Counted from the stretch's first letter, positions 37,556-45,880 are shown. The stretch is DNA of 63,340 nt from Paenibacillus barengoltzii NBRC 101215 (GCF_004000745.1 NZ_BILV01000031.1:1-63340); one strand, 5' to 3'. The notes: generated by a model from the sequence alone, not told the origin. Program-made: numbers and translations.

Positions 37556-38413
37556 CTACCTTCTAAAAGGATACAACCCATTTAATTGTTTTTCTTTCTC
37601 TTCTAAGTATTGTTCTGCCCAATCAACACCATCGCTGATTGCCTTTTTTATATTTCCTGTAGCATATGTAAAACTCTTGATATTAAGGAAGCTTACCTCG
37701 TAATCGCCTTGCATCCAGGTGTCTCCCTTTCCCTCTTCTCTAATCCAAATCCCAACAAAGCGATTTATAGCACAAATATGGGCTTCATCAATATGTCCAG
37801 ATGGCTCTGATTTTTCAATAACAATAAATCTTGATGCGGCAGCATACGCTAACATTTTTTCCTCATTTGTAAGATGACCGATGTCGGGCTGATCTTTAAT
37901 TAAATAAGGTGAATATCCTAGTTGTTTTAGTTCATTACAAATTGCGACCAATTTTGCCCATGCTTCTGGTGTATTGTCTTTCCCCAAAACTAGGACCATT
38001 GATTTCTTCCAATTATCAAGCCAATCCGAAAAAGATTTATTTTGTTTGGCTTCTTCAACTTTTCCATAAAATTCCTGTAATGCCTGCTCTAAACCATGAT
38101 CAGACAAAGGTTCTTTTATTCCTAAGTCACCAAATTCTTGATACATCCTTGGGCGAATATATGAAGGTGACTCAAGATATACAAATAATCTATTGAATAA
38201 CGATCGTTGAGTGAGCATTTCAACAAAAGCACTACATAACTGTTGCTTGGTCATCCCCCTACCAACATAATCTTCTTTTTCTAAATTTAACAAGCGCCCC
38301 AATGCATAAATTTCTTCTTCAGAGAATGATCGTTTCAAGAAATCTATTAAGCGTTGTTGATTCACCAGATTGTTTTCAAAATGTGAATTCAAAGAGTTTT
38401 CCCTCGTCTCCAT
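37556..38413 (-). CDS. Putative EAD plus TIR-like effector of the ABC-3C cassette
   Basis: This 285-residue protein appears to have two parts. Residues about 17-85 are a helical domain (VNQQRLIDFLKRSFSEEEIY, then QQLCSAFVEMLTQRSLFNRL) like effector-associated domain 1. Residues about 135-250 look like a TIR-like nucleotide-binding fold: strand SMVLVLGKD, then LGYSPYLIKDQPDIG, then AASRFIVIEKSEPSGHIDE. TIR-like proteins in immune systems cleave NAD+ or bind nucleotides. The gene overlaps the ATPase gene by 38 bases and is last in the operon, where effectors often lie. Domain calls are by eye. A catalytic Glu is not assigned. Confidence 0.6.
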   Translation of the reverse strand: METRENSLNSHFENNLVNQQRLIDFLKRSFSEEEIYALGRLLNLEKEDYVGRGMTKQQLCSAFVEMLTQRSLFNRLFVYLESPSYIRPRMYQEFGDLGIKEPLSDHGLEQALQEFYGKVEEAKQNKSFSDWLDNWKKSMVLVLGKDNTPEAWAKLVAICNELKQLGYSPYLIKDQPDIGHLTNEEKMLAYAAASRFIVIEKSEPSGHIDEAHICAINRFVGIWIREEGKGDTWMQGDYEVSFLNIKSFTYATGNIKKAISDGVDWAEQYLEEKEKQLNGLYPFRR

Positions 38414-40298
38414 TATTATTGAGCTCCAATCTAATGTAAGGATCAGTTGCTAGTTCTTCTGGCATCAAGATAGTTGTAATGATATATTGGAATTCAGGTT
38501 CCAAACCTTCATCAGTGAATGATTTTTCTAAGGTATCTTTCACATAAGTAAAAATCCTGTTATAAACAGCTGGATCAATGTCATTTATGTTAGGAGAGTC
38601 ATGAACAAGTAATCTGGGATGGGGTGTATCAACCTTTAGTGCCAATTTTAATAATGCCAGGTCATAAGCAATCACTGCCAAAGTAATTGCTGCCGCGCCT
38701 GTATCTTTGCCCTCACCCAAATTAAGATATCTAATTTCAACTTCGAAATTTTTCGCCCTCTCACTTAGTTGAAATGAACCAATTCGGTTCTCAAAATATA
38801 AATAGGAAACAACTTCATGAAAGTACTTCTTCAAATTATCAATATTATCTTCCATTTGTTGTTGAACTCGGTTTCTGTTTGATTTTGCAATCGCAAGTTG
38901 ATCCTTTGCTAAACCATGTTTCCTTTTGTATTCTTCATGATCTCGAAAATACTCTAAGTCTTGTCTTAATCCAGTTAGTTTCTCATTAAGTTCTTTTTGT
39001 TCCTTTTCAATTAGGTCGATTTTCGAAAGTATTTCACTTGCATCTTCTGAAATTTCCAAATTCAATTCATCTATTTTGCTGTCAATTTCAGACATCCTAA
39101 GTTGAAGCTCTTCTAATATATGATTTAACTCATTAATAGATTGAACCAAATCTTGTCTTTCGTTGGACAAAATAATTTGCATAGTCTCCAAAGCCTTATT
39201 AGAATCCTCTTGATCCTCTGCGCTTCGGGGACATTTAAAGGACGAGTCATTTGTAATAGTTACCAAACAAACAGGGCATTTCTCATACTCATAAGGATCT
39301 AATAGTTGGTGTGCATGATGAGCCGTTTCTAAATTTTCTTTTTCCGTTTGAACTTCATTAAGCGTGGCCTGAAAACTGTTAATTCTCATTTTTATTATGT
39401 TTTCTTCTTTAGAAAGATTTAATTTCTGCTGAAGAAACTCTTGCTTTTGCGTGATTCGTTCATCATCTCTTTGTTGAAGTAGGACTAATTGTTGTTTGAG
39501 GCCAGCTATTTCATCATTTTTTTCTTTGATCTGCTCTAATATTGTTGCTGCTTCCGATCTAATCAATTCTTCAGCTTGATTAACCTTATGATGTACATAC
39601 TTTTTTATGATATCAAAAGCCTTCTTAGCTTCTTTTTCTGCTGCCTCAGCATCACTTACTTGTTTGTTTGCATCTAAGGTTTCAGAGGTAGTTAATCCAG
39701 AAAGAAATTGTTGCAGTTTACGTTTTTCATCAGCTTTAGTATAATAATTCCCCGCTTTATCTATAGTTTCAAAACCACCAACTTGATCCCTGAATAAAAT
39801 CTGCATAATGTCACGAAACGTTATAAATCTTTCCCCTTCAAAAATGTTTGCTTTAGAAAAAATTGTTTCCTCCAAAAAATTTCTATAATTTTCAATTGGA
39901 TATCTTTCGCCTGTGAGCTGTATTCCATTTAGTAAATCACTTATGCGCCAATCTTTATACAAAATACAAATATCACCTTTAACAAGATTTCGTTGAACGG
40001 TATATTTTTCATCTTTAATTCTAAATTCCATCAATAAATCATGTGATTCGAGTGTTTTTTTTCCAAACGCTTTATCTCGATTTAAAAAGCTGCTTTTCCC
40101 CAATCCATAATTTAGCAAATGACAAAAAGTTGTTTTTCCAACACTATTTCGTATTCCCGGTTGGCTATCTTGTCCTTCTCTAGAGGTTTCTTCCATTAAA
40201 GTTGCACGAATCACATTTAATCCCGCCCTGAATGTGACATCTGTTTTTCCTCTGGGCGGATTTATTGCGACACGGTTGATGAAGAGAAAGTTCCCCAT
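38376..40298 (-). CDS. ABC-3C ATPase (DUF2326-type, SMC-like)
   Basis: This 640-residue protein has the two-ended ABC ATPase layout. The N-terminal Walker A reads IRNSVGKTT (about 49-57). Long coiled coils (about 205-330 and 370-480) flank a CPVC hinge at 341-344 with a further Cys at 356, resembling the Rad50 zinc hook. The C-terminal half has the signature-like region KDTGAAAITLAVIAYD (about 531-546) and Walker B LLVHDSP (563-569), with Ser after the Asp as in DUF2326 proteins. Such ATPases probably sense DNA or protein structures. It overlaps both neighbours, so all are translationally coupled. Confidence 0.82.
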   Translation of the reverse strand: MGNFLFINRVAINPPRGKTDVTFRAGLNVIRATLMEETSREGQDSQPGIRNSVGKTTFCHLLNYGLGKSSFLNRDKAFGKKTLESHDLLMEFRIKDEKYTVQRNLVKGDICILYKDWRISDLLNGIQLTGERYPIENYRNFLEETIFSKANIFEGERFITFRDIMQILFRDQVGGFETIDKAGNYYTKADEKRKLQQFLSGLTTSETLDANKQVSDAEAAEKEAKKAFDIIKKYVHHKVNQAEELIRSEAATILEQIKEKNDEIAGLKQQLVLLQQRDDERITQKQEFLQQKLNLSKEENIIKMRINSFQATLNEVQTEKENLETAHHAHQLLDPYEYEKCPVCLVTITNDSSFKCPRSAEDQEDSNKALETMQIILSNERQDLVQSINELNHILEELQLRMSEIDSKIDELNLEISEDASEILSKIDLIEKEQKELNEKLTGLRQDLEYFRDHEEYKRKHGLAKDQLAIAKSNRNRVQQQMEDNIDNLKKYFHEVVSYLYFENRIGSFQLSERAKNFEVEIRYLNLGEGKDTGAAAITLAVIAYDLALLKLALKVDTPHPRLLVHDSPNINDIDPAVYNRIFTYVKDTLEKSFTDEGLEPEFQYIITTILMPEELATDPYIRLELNNNGDEGKLFEFTF

Positions 40299-40759
40299 TG
40301 TTCTTCTCCTACTATTCGTGATATTTGCTTATTAAGTAATTCAATGTTCATTCCCATCACCAAGCGACTCGCATAATCAGCTTTGTGTTGAATCCGCATA
40401 ATGGTTTCGCTGCCTGATGAGATTTCTTTCTTGGAAATTAGTTGAACAAATTCATTTTCAATTTGAATAAGACCTTTTGCAAACAATTCTTTTATACCCC
40501 TAATAAAACGTATATCGTATTTTTGGTTAATATACGGTACCAGCATAGCATCTAAATTTCCAAGCTCCCATTCGGGGACTTTATTTAGAAAATCAACTTC
40601 TTCTTCCTTGCTTAAAAACTTGGAGAGTACCTTAGAGAAGCGTACAAGGTATAGTGCGCAAGCCAATTGGTTCATGGAGCATTTCGGCATGTAATTTAGT
40701 ATTATAATTAATATCAATCCATTGACTGAACTACTCTCTTCAATATCATATGTAGCCAA
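40262..40759 (-). CDS. ABC-3C middle component
   Basis: This 165-residue protein, mainly helical with a likely winged-helix core, has the pattern of three-component ABC system middle components: LACALYLVRFSKVLSKFL near 30-50, YINQKYDIRFIRGIKELFAKGLIQIENEFVQLI (about 75-110), then RLVMGM near the C-terminus. It overlaps the ATPase gene start by 37 bases and follows the third-component gene by 39 bases. Middle components are thought to link the ATPase to the effector-bearing third component. Identity rests on size, overlap and neighbours more than on a unique motif. Confidence 0.65.
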   Translation of the reverse strand: MATYDIEESSSVNGLILIIILNYMPKCSMNQLACALYLVRFSKVLSKFLSKEEEVDFLNKVPEWELGNLDAMLVPYINQKYDIRFIRGIKELFAKGLIQIENEFVQLISKKEISSGSETIMRIQHKADYASRLVMGMNIELLNKQISRIVGEEQWGTFSSSTVSQ

Positions 40760-40798
40760 CTCTTGCTCAATATTTCGCTTAAAAATAATCTTTCACCT

Positions 40799-41533
40799 TC
40801 ATTCATTAAAAATGTAACAATCGTATGTTGTGTCGAAAATAACTCCCGTTATCTGCTCAAGGCATTCATCGTAGTATTCCCGAATTTGAGGCGGCAGTTG
40901 CGCATATAAATGTTCAAGTAAACGCTCAAATCTAAAATCTGCTGTATACTGACTCACTGGGTAATTATCGCAAATGCGAAAATATAAAAACATGACCTTT
41001 TTTTTAAGATTATTATATTTGCGATATCCTAATTTTTTTGCCAAGCGTTGAAGCACTGAAATCTCTGTTCGACTTCTCATCGCATGTTCTTGCCTATCCT
41101 TAGAAAACTTTGCTTTGTTTTCAAGCTTGTCTTTGAACTCAGTCATATCTGCACTGTCAATATCCGCAGTATATTGTTCCAATTCAGCATCATCCATCTG
41201 CTCAAGCGCTTGCAGTAACGAAGTAAACACCTTACCGAATTGATTGGCTAGATCTGTATCGATTGGTCGGATCCCTGAGCTTTTATTTCCATTTTGGTGG
41301 ATCGATACCTCGAACTCCTCAATTAACTTTGAAGTAACCCCTTTTTGTACGGATCGATCTACTATTGCACTTAGAGCTTGAAACGTAGTTGATCGCTGCG
41401 GATAAACATCATTGGGATGCTCTTCAAGTACGACACGACAAACTCTCTCAATCTGTTCAGGTGTAGGATTCATTTTATGAATTTTATCAATAATCAATTG
41501 TTTTTCCGGCTCGCTTGGACTAAGCATTGCCAC
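40799..41533 (-). CDS. ABC-3C third component with possible helical adaptor domain
   Basis: This 244-residue protein starts at the GTG at 41533, set by AGGTAGGT 7 bases upstream. A GTG three codons earlier overlaps that site. The N-terminal part (about 10-85) is a helical domain (PEQIERVCRVVLEEHP then TFQALSAIVDRSV) that could be a death-like/EAD-type adaptor. The C-terminal part (about 190-244), RFERLLEHLYAQLPPQIREY then YDCYIFNE, resembles the ABC-3C C-terminal signature domain. In such systems this protein carries the effector or recruits one. First gene of the operon. Confidence 0.55.
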   Translation of the reverse strand: MAMLSPSEPEKQLIIDKIHKMNPTPEQIERVCRVVLEEHPNDVYPQRSTTFQALSAIVDRSVQKGVTSKLIEEFEVSIHQNGNKSSGIRPIDTDLANQFGKVFTSLLQALEQMDDAELEQYTADIDSADMTEFKDKLENKAKFSKDRQEHAMRSRTEISVLQRLAKKLGYRKYNNLKKKVMFLYFRICDNYPVSQYTADFRFERLLEHLYAQLPPQIREYYDECLEQITGVIFDTTYDCYIFNE

Positions 41534-41542
41534 AGCTATCAC

Positions 41543-41864
41543 CTACCTATTCTATAAAAATGAGCCGATTGATTTACTTTCTAAGTACTTTGATGTACAT
41601 TCGACATCTTTTCATATTTTCCCTCTTCAAATCAAATACTTGCCTTATGATATATTTCTACATTTTTTCCATTTCCCCTGCCTAACTCGACAACATAAAT
41701 AGTACTCGGGGCCTATTTATTGGATTAAACCGAGTCGTGTCCAAAACGTAATAAAACTTGCGGTCTACGTATTACTGCTACTATTCAACCTGTTATTGAA
41801 TTGTTAGGGTGTTCGATGATACCATAATGGTAAATATTGGTTTGCTTATTGGAGGGATGCAATT
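41543..41864. other. Divergent intergenic region of the ABC-3C cassette
   Basis: About 320 AT-rich bases separate the minus-strand ABC-3C operon from the plus-strand DUF6650-like gene, so promoters for both should lie here. An inverted repeat ACTCGG (41703-41708)/CCGAGT (41730-41735) is visible. No confident -35/-10 pair is called. Confidence 0.5.
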
Positions 41865-42317
41865 TTGGGTATCAAAATTACAGGAATCAGTGCCCCATTT
41901 GGAGGTTTATCGTGGGAAATCACTGAAAGTGAACGACAGGGAATTGAAAAGTTATTTTATTTTCTGGAGGCAAAGAGACTTCTTACAAATCCTATTGAAA
42001 TGGAAATGCCGGAACATTGCGCTACCTCAACGATAGAAATTAAAAATTTTATCGTTGTTTTACTCGGTGACCGTGCATTCTCAGACGCAACTAAGACTAT
42101 TTTGAGAAGTATGACCGATGCTTGCAACACATTTTCAGATGAACTTAACGCAAAAAAACGGCCTCACATTATCTATAAAAATGATCAAGGAGATTGGGTG
42201 GACAGCAACTACTCACAAATTTACAAAAACTTTAGAAGTACTATACGCTTAGGTATCCAAGAATTAGAAATACGCTTTAGACTTAAATTTGAAAAAGCAA
42301 TTCCCGAGGAGTATTGA
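41865..42317 (+). CDS. DUF6650-like hypothetical protein
   Basis: This 150-residue protein begins MGIKITGISAPFGGLSWE, a pattern I associate with the DUF6650 family of small proteins of unknown role. This is from memory, not a search. The TTG at 41865 has GGAGGG at good distance. The body is helical with polar residues and no membrane segment. It is divergent from the ABC-3C operon and lies within the recombinase-bracketed block, so it may be an accessory or immunity gene. A terminator hairpin follows at 42323-42359. Confidence 0.6.
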   Translation: MGIKITGISAPFGGLSWEITESERQGIEKLFYFLEAKRLLTNPIEMEMPEHCATSTIEIKNFIVVLLGDRAFSDATKTILRSMTDACNTFSDELNAKKRPHIIYKNDQGDWVDSNYSQIYKNFRSTIRLGIQELEIRFRLKFEKAIPEEY

Positions 42318-42322
42318 AATTT

Positions 42323-42359
42323 AGTATGAAGGAGAGTTCAACTCCTTCTCCTTCATACT
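42323..42359 (+). terminator. Terminator after the DUF6650-like gene
   Basis: AGTATGAAGGAG (42323-42334) pairs exactly with CTCCTTCATACT (42348-42359), and TTTAACATTTTAG follows. An inner GAGTTCAACTC can stack within the loop. Confidence 0.7.
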
Positions 42360-42385
42360 TTAACATTTTAGATTTTCGTTGTCTT

Positions 42386-42498
42386 TCAGACTTCGTCCAC
42401 CGGCAGCTCCAGCACATCCACCTTGCCATCCGCCAATCCAAGTTGTGAATGAAAAATATAGACCCGAAAAACGATACCTCAAGTCCCTTTACCCCCAT
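42386..42498 (-). pseudogene. Short ORF broken or frameshifted at a T5 run
   Basis: The ATG at 42498 follows GGAGG, but its frame degrades after MGVKGLEVSFF. From the T5 run (plus-strand A5, 42467-42471), the -1 frame continues sensibly as VYIFHSQLGLADGKVDV and LELPVDEV up to a TGA at 42386. A single missing base or a -1 slip at the T-run would join the two parts into a 37-residue protein. It lies directly downstream of the third recombinase and may be a decayed or frameshifted accessory ORF. Confidence 0.35.
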
Positions 42499-42507
42499 AC
42501 GCGTATT

Positions 42508-43527
42508 TTATTTCCTCCGTCCCAAATTCCGCATCGGAGATGCTTTCATATGCTGCAGCTTCTTTTCCGGCTTCCACAGGTTCACATATACTTTGACCAT
42601 GTCCTGTGTGGTGTGGCCGAGGATTTCTTGCAAGCTGTAAGGATCGCCGCCATTGAGGATATACATTTTGGCAAAGGAATGACGCAATGTATGAGGACTG
42701 ACTCTGACCCCTTGGATTTTTGCCTGCTCCCCATATTTTTTCAGCGTTTCCTGGAAAGTTCTCCCGCTTAAGCGAGTGCCGTCTACCGTAACAAATAAAG
42801 CAGGCTCCGGCAGTTCCCCGCGTATTTTCAAATATTTCAGCAATACTTTGCGCACTTCATCGCAAAACGGGACGTCACGCGGCCGTTTGCTTTTGCCCAA
42901 TACACCGATCAAATAGCTTTGTTTGAGATCGATTTGAATGAGATCTAATCTAACCACTTCGCCTAAGCGGAGGCCCGTGTCCAACATCAGATAGAGCATG
43001 CAATAATCCCGGTATCCGGTAAACATCGTCAGATCCGGTTGTGCCAGTAAAGTAACGACTTGTTCTTCCGTAAATGAATAGATGATCGGCTTTTGTCCGC
43101 TTCGGACTTTTAACAAGTCGGCCGGGTTTTGCTGAATCCACCCTTCCTGGTGTAAAAAAGCAAAAAATCGCTTGATCGTCTTGATTCGATTGTTAATCGT
43201 ATTCAACGCATAATTTTTCACATCCACCATATACGCCACGAAATGGTTTCGAAGGAAATCAACCGTCAATCCCTCCACCTGTGGTTCGATTCCTTGCTCT
43301 ACCATGATTTTGCGATAGCTGTCCAAGTTTTCCTGTTCAAATTCCACTGTCCGCTCCGCTTCCGTTTCCGTACGCTTAGCCGCGATGAAAAGTTCAACCG
43401 CCTCATCCCACGACAATGTGGTTTCTGTCCCTTTTTCGAATTTCATCTCCGTTATCGCATTTCGGCGTCGTTTCGGCTTGGCAAACGGACTTTTACTTTG
43501 CAACATGGGAACGACGTTACTGCTCAT
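42508..43527 (-). CDS. Tyrosine recombinase/integrase, right side of the cassette
   Basis: This 339-residue protein uses the ATG at 43527 (MSSNVVPMLQ) behind GGGGTGAG. Further upstream sequence belongs to the preceding small ORF. The core-binding domain (about 60-150) is followed by catalytic residues in LDTGLRLGEV, SPHTLRH, ILGHTTQDM and the Tyr of VKVYVNLW. It is related to the tandem pair at 35415-37411, sharing NGGDPYSLQEILGH, but lies on the opposite strand on the far side of the ABC-3C genes. It may move the cargo, or be a remnant of a separate element. Confidence 0.9.
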   Translation of the reverse strand: MSSNVVPMLQSKSPFAKPKRRRNAITEMKFEKGTETTLSWDEAVELFIAAKRTETEAERTVEFEQENLDSYRKIMVEQGIEPQVEGLTVDFLRNHFVAYMVDVKNYALNTINNRIKTIKRFFAFLHQEGWIQQNPADLLKVRSGQKPIIYSFTEEQVVTLLAQPDLTMFTGYRDYCMLYLMLDTGLRLGEVVRLDLIQIDLKQSYLIGVLGKSKRPRDVPFCDEVRKVLLKYLKIRGELPEPALFVTVDGTRLSGRTFQETLKKYGEQAKIQGVRVSPHTLRHSFAKMYILNGGDPYSLQEILGHTTQDMVKVYVNLWKPEKKLQHMKASPMRNLGRRK

Positions 43528-43549
43528 CCGGCTCACCCCACTATTTCTT

Positions 43550-43747
43550 TTAAATTGGAGAACTCTTTTTTTGTACATCCACGACCTTAAAAGCCTCTTC
43601 GTTTCTACATATCCCGTAATTCTCTTTGAGAAGCCGCACCGCCCGTTGCCGCGCCATCTGTTCTGCCGAGAATACACCATCCGAATAGATTGAAATTTTA
43701 AGACGATATCCTTTGGTTTCCAATAAACATTCATATTGTTGATTCAT
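43550..43747 (-). CDS. Small protein upstream of the third recombinase
   Basis: This 65-residue ORF (ATG at 43747, MNQQYECLLETKGYRLKISI...) has GGGGTGAGGTG upstream. It ends 22 bases before the recombinase start and overlaps the end of the zinc-ribbon ORF before it. The tight packing and ribosome binding site suggest an accessory factor of the recombinase, such as a directionality factor. No known domain was recognised. Confidence 0.55.
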   Translation of the reverse strand: MNQQYECLLETKGYRLKISIYSDGVFSAEQMARQRAVRLLKENYGICRNEEAFKVVDVQKKSSPI

Positions 43748-43901
43748 TCTGCACCTCACCCCAACGTTTACTTCCCGTTCTTAATTTATTTGTACGGCAA
43801 GACAAACAATGATCGTGACCTTGGTATATGCGAACAAAAATCTCAGGGTCAATTTGGATCGTTTTTCCGCATTTCGAACAAGTAAACTTAATTCTATCCA
43901 C
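43731..43901 (-). CDS. Zinc-ribbon-like 56-residue ORF
   Basis: From a GTG at 43901 behind GAGGTGG, the ORF encodes VDRIKFTCSKCGKTI then CLSCR, i.e. two CxxC pairs (C8/C11 and C32/C35) spaced as a zinc ribbon. It ends in TGA inside the start of the next small ORF (4-residue-level overlap), so translation is coupled. It lies just after the 3' end of the group II intron, about 25 bases away. Small zinc-ribbon proteins often accompany recombinases as DNA-binding partners. Short but well supported. Confidence 0.6.
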   Translation of the reverse strand: MDRIKFTCSKCGKTIQIDPEIFVRIYQGHDHCLSCRTNKLRTGSKRWGEVQNESTI

Positions 43902-44020
43902 ACCTGCCACCTCGATTTTGCTAGAGTAAAGGGCTGGCTCGCCAGCCCCTCCTCATCAAACCGTACGTGAGGTTTTCCCTCATACGGCTTTCCGATGTTC
44001 GTCATTCATGGGCATGCAGA

Positions 44021-45313
44021 TTACAATAGCGTTTGTAGTCCATGTATTTGGGCAATATACTTCACCTCAGATATTGAACTCTTCCAATTCCTGCGTTGTC
44101 TCTTCTTCGCGTACCACCGGGTGAATCGCTGCAGAATATACCAATCCAGTTTCGCTAATCTCTTTTGGCTGTAGTTCGTGTAGTAATAATTTCTCCATCC
44201 CTGAATCCTTGGATTAAGCCATTCCACCTGTTCCGCGAACGATTTCGAACGCATGCCGGGCGGGGCTAATCTGTCTTTGACCACGCTTCGTATACGTTCC
44301 TCTGCCTTCTTCGTTAGCCACTGTTGTGTGGTATAGTACACCTTCCCTTGAGAGGTTTCTGCTTTTGTTTTTCGGTGATGCATCCCTAAGAAGTCGAATC
44401 CTTCTTCTCCTGTCCATAAACCTACAATGCGGGTTTTCGTAGGGTGTAGGGTTAGCTCCAGACGTTCCATTATTCTGCCTATGAGTTCATAGGCATGCTC
44501 GGCGTCCTTTCTGGTTTTGCAGACCACTACAAAATCGTCTGCATACCTTGTCAGTTCTCCCAACCCGCTTCCGTGTTTCTCCCACAGCCGGTCAAAGTAG
44601 TTCAGGTAGATATTCGCCAGAAGCGGTGAAATGACGCCACCTTGCGGTGTCCCTAAATCAGAGCGTCTTACGTTTCCTTCCTCCATGACTCCCGCTTGTA
44701 GCCACTTCCGGATTAACTTCAGGATCCTCCTGTCGTTGATACGCATCTGTACCAACTTCATGAGTTTCTCTTGATTCATGTTGTCGAAGTAGCCTTGGAT
44801 ATCGACGTCGACTACCCAATTTCCTTTACGGTTGCAGGCTTTCCGGATTCGCTCCAACGCTCCCTTTGCACTTCGTTTCGGACGAAATCCGAAGGAGACT
44901 TCTTTAAAATCCGCTTCGAAGATGGGTTCAATGACTAGTTTGGTTGCCATCTGTAGGACTCGGTCGCGCACGGTAGGGATGCCTAGTGGTCTTGGCTTCC
45001 CATCTTTCTTCGGGATGTAGTGCCGCCGCACGGGCTGCGGATGGTAATGGCCTTCCTTTAGTTCTCGCTCGCATTCCTTGAGGAAACTTGTTTCTCCTTG
45101 TTCTTCAATATCTGCAAGCGTCACGGCATCCACTCCCGCAGCTCCCTTATTTGCTCTCACCCGTTTCCAGGCTTCGCATAGCACATCCCACCGGTAGACT
45201 TTGTCGTACAAGGCATGGAATTTACGCTTATGGTTCTCCTTGGCCGCATGACCTAGCTTTTCTTGGAGTTCTTGAACTTTTTCCTTGGGTGTCGTTAGCC
45301 GCTTGGCATTCAC
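44021..45313 (-). CDS. ltrA: Group II intron reverse transcriptase/maturase
   Basis: This 430-residue intron-encoded protein has the RT fingers/palm motifs [12 protein letters not shown] (about 107-118), [12 protein letters not shown] (about 141-152), [25 protein letters not shown], and the catalytic TRYADDFVV (YADD). A maturase X domain is at the end ([13 protein letters not shown]). No HNH endonuclease domain is present, as in class C introns. It helps the RNA splice and copies it into new target sites. GTG start at 45313 behind GGAGG. Confidence 0.95.
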   Translation of the reverse strand: MNAKRLTTPKEKVQELQEKLGHAAKENHKRKFHALYDKVYRWDVLCEAWKRVRANKGAAGVDAVTLADIEEQGETSFLKECERELKEGHYHPQPVRRHYIPKKDGKPRPLGIPTVRDRVLQMATKLVIEPIFEADFKEVSFGFRPKRSAKGALERIRKACNRKGNWVVDVDIQGYFDNMNQEKLMKLVQMRINDRRILKLIRKWLQAGVMEEGNVRRSDLGTPQGGVISPLLANIYLNYFDRLWEKHGSGLGELTRYADDFVVVCKTRKDAEHAYELIGRIMERLELTLHPTKTRIVGLWTGEEGFDFLGMHHRKTKAETSQGKVYYTTQQWLTKKAEERIRSVVKDRLAPPGMRSKSFAEQVEWLNPRIQGWRNYYYTNYSQKRLAKLDWYILQRFTRWYAKKRQRRNWKSSISEVKYIAQIHGLQTLL

Positions 45314-45475
45314 TCACTCGTACCTCCTCCAAAAGCATAAACAAAGTAGGACCCCTTCCCTCCCTAAGGTTATGTTGTCCTTAGGTTCTTCGGTACTATG
45401 AGCCCCTCGGACTCCCTTCCCACAGACGGTTCACTTCATCTTCTGGACTTATAGAGCGTCTCTTTACGGGTTTCT

Positions 45476-45490
45476 AAAAAAAAAAAAAAA
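45476..45490. repeat. Homopolymer run of 15 A
   Basis: Fifteen consecutive A residues on the plus strand lie in the 5' part of the intron, upstream of the reverse transcriptase. Such a run may vary in length between copies or be a sequencing uncertainty. Confidence 0.9.
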
Positions 45491-45855
45491 TCCCGTGTGG
45501 GGGAGGGTCTCCCCAGTTCACTGCATTATCTTTCAACCCATGCCGATCCCTCTACGCCGGAGGATTCTTCACTATTGTTCCAAGTTCTGCACAGTTTCCT
45601 TGGCCTTCGTCCATATGTCCGGGACTCGGCTTCCTCTTCTTCCCTTCGCAGGGCCTTTTTGTCGACGCGGCAGGATTCACTTGATGTTACGGCCTGGGTT
45701 GTTGCTCGCCCGGCCTCTGGCCGGTACTTTCGTCGATGCGCTTTTACGCACAGATTTCGCCATGCACAAGCATCCTAGCTACAAGAGTGGCTTGGCCCCT
45801 CTCTTGGTTGGACTTTCACCAACTAGATAATGCGTGCCTCTGGGCACGCGACATA

Positions 45856-45880
45856 GAAAAGCCGCCCCGATGGGACGGCT
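45856..45880 (-). terminator. Terminator used as group IIC intron target
   Basis: AGCCGCCCC (45860-45868) pairs with GGGACGGCT (45872-45880) and TTTTC follows on the minus strand. It terminates the nucleotidyltransferase gene pair. The intron 5' end lies 13 bases beyond. Confidence 0.8.

Larger units (their letters stand above)
43922..45847 (-). mobile_element. Group IIC intron
   Basis: The minus strand begins with a GTGCCC-type 5' end near 45847. Domain I-like sequence follows, with the intron-encoded reverse transcriptase inside domain IV. Near the 3' end a typical domain V hairpin is visible (AGCCGTATGAGGGAAAACC paired with CACGTACGGTT, about 43989-43958), then a domain VI-like stem (43953-43931). 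The 5' boundary falls 13 bases after a terminator hairpin (45860-45880), which is the known target type of class C introns. Exact 3' boundary (about 43922-43926) is uncertain. Size about 1.9 kb fits the class. Confidence 0.85.

Noticed and set aside
35415..43527. Complete recombinase-in-trio (RIT) element
   Set aside because: Only two recombinases are adjacent. The third is inverted and 5 kb away, so the standard arrangement is not met.
43781..44005. 74-codon minus-strand ORF beginning MTNIGKPYEGKP
   Set aside because: It translates the intron domain V-VI region, which is RNA structure, not a protein gene.
45495..45830. Two overlapping plus-strand ORFs upstream of the reverse transcriptase
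   Set aside because: They lie in the 5' structural part of the group II intron on the opposite strand and have no ribosome binding sites.
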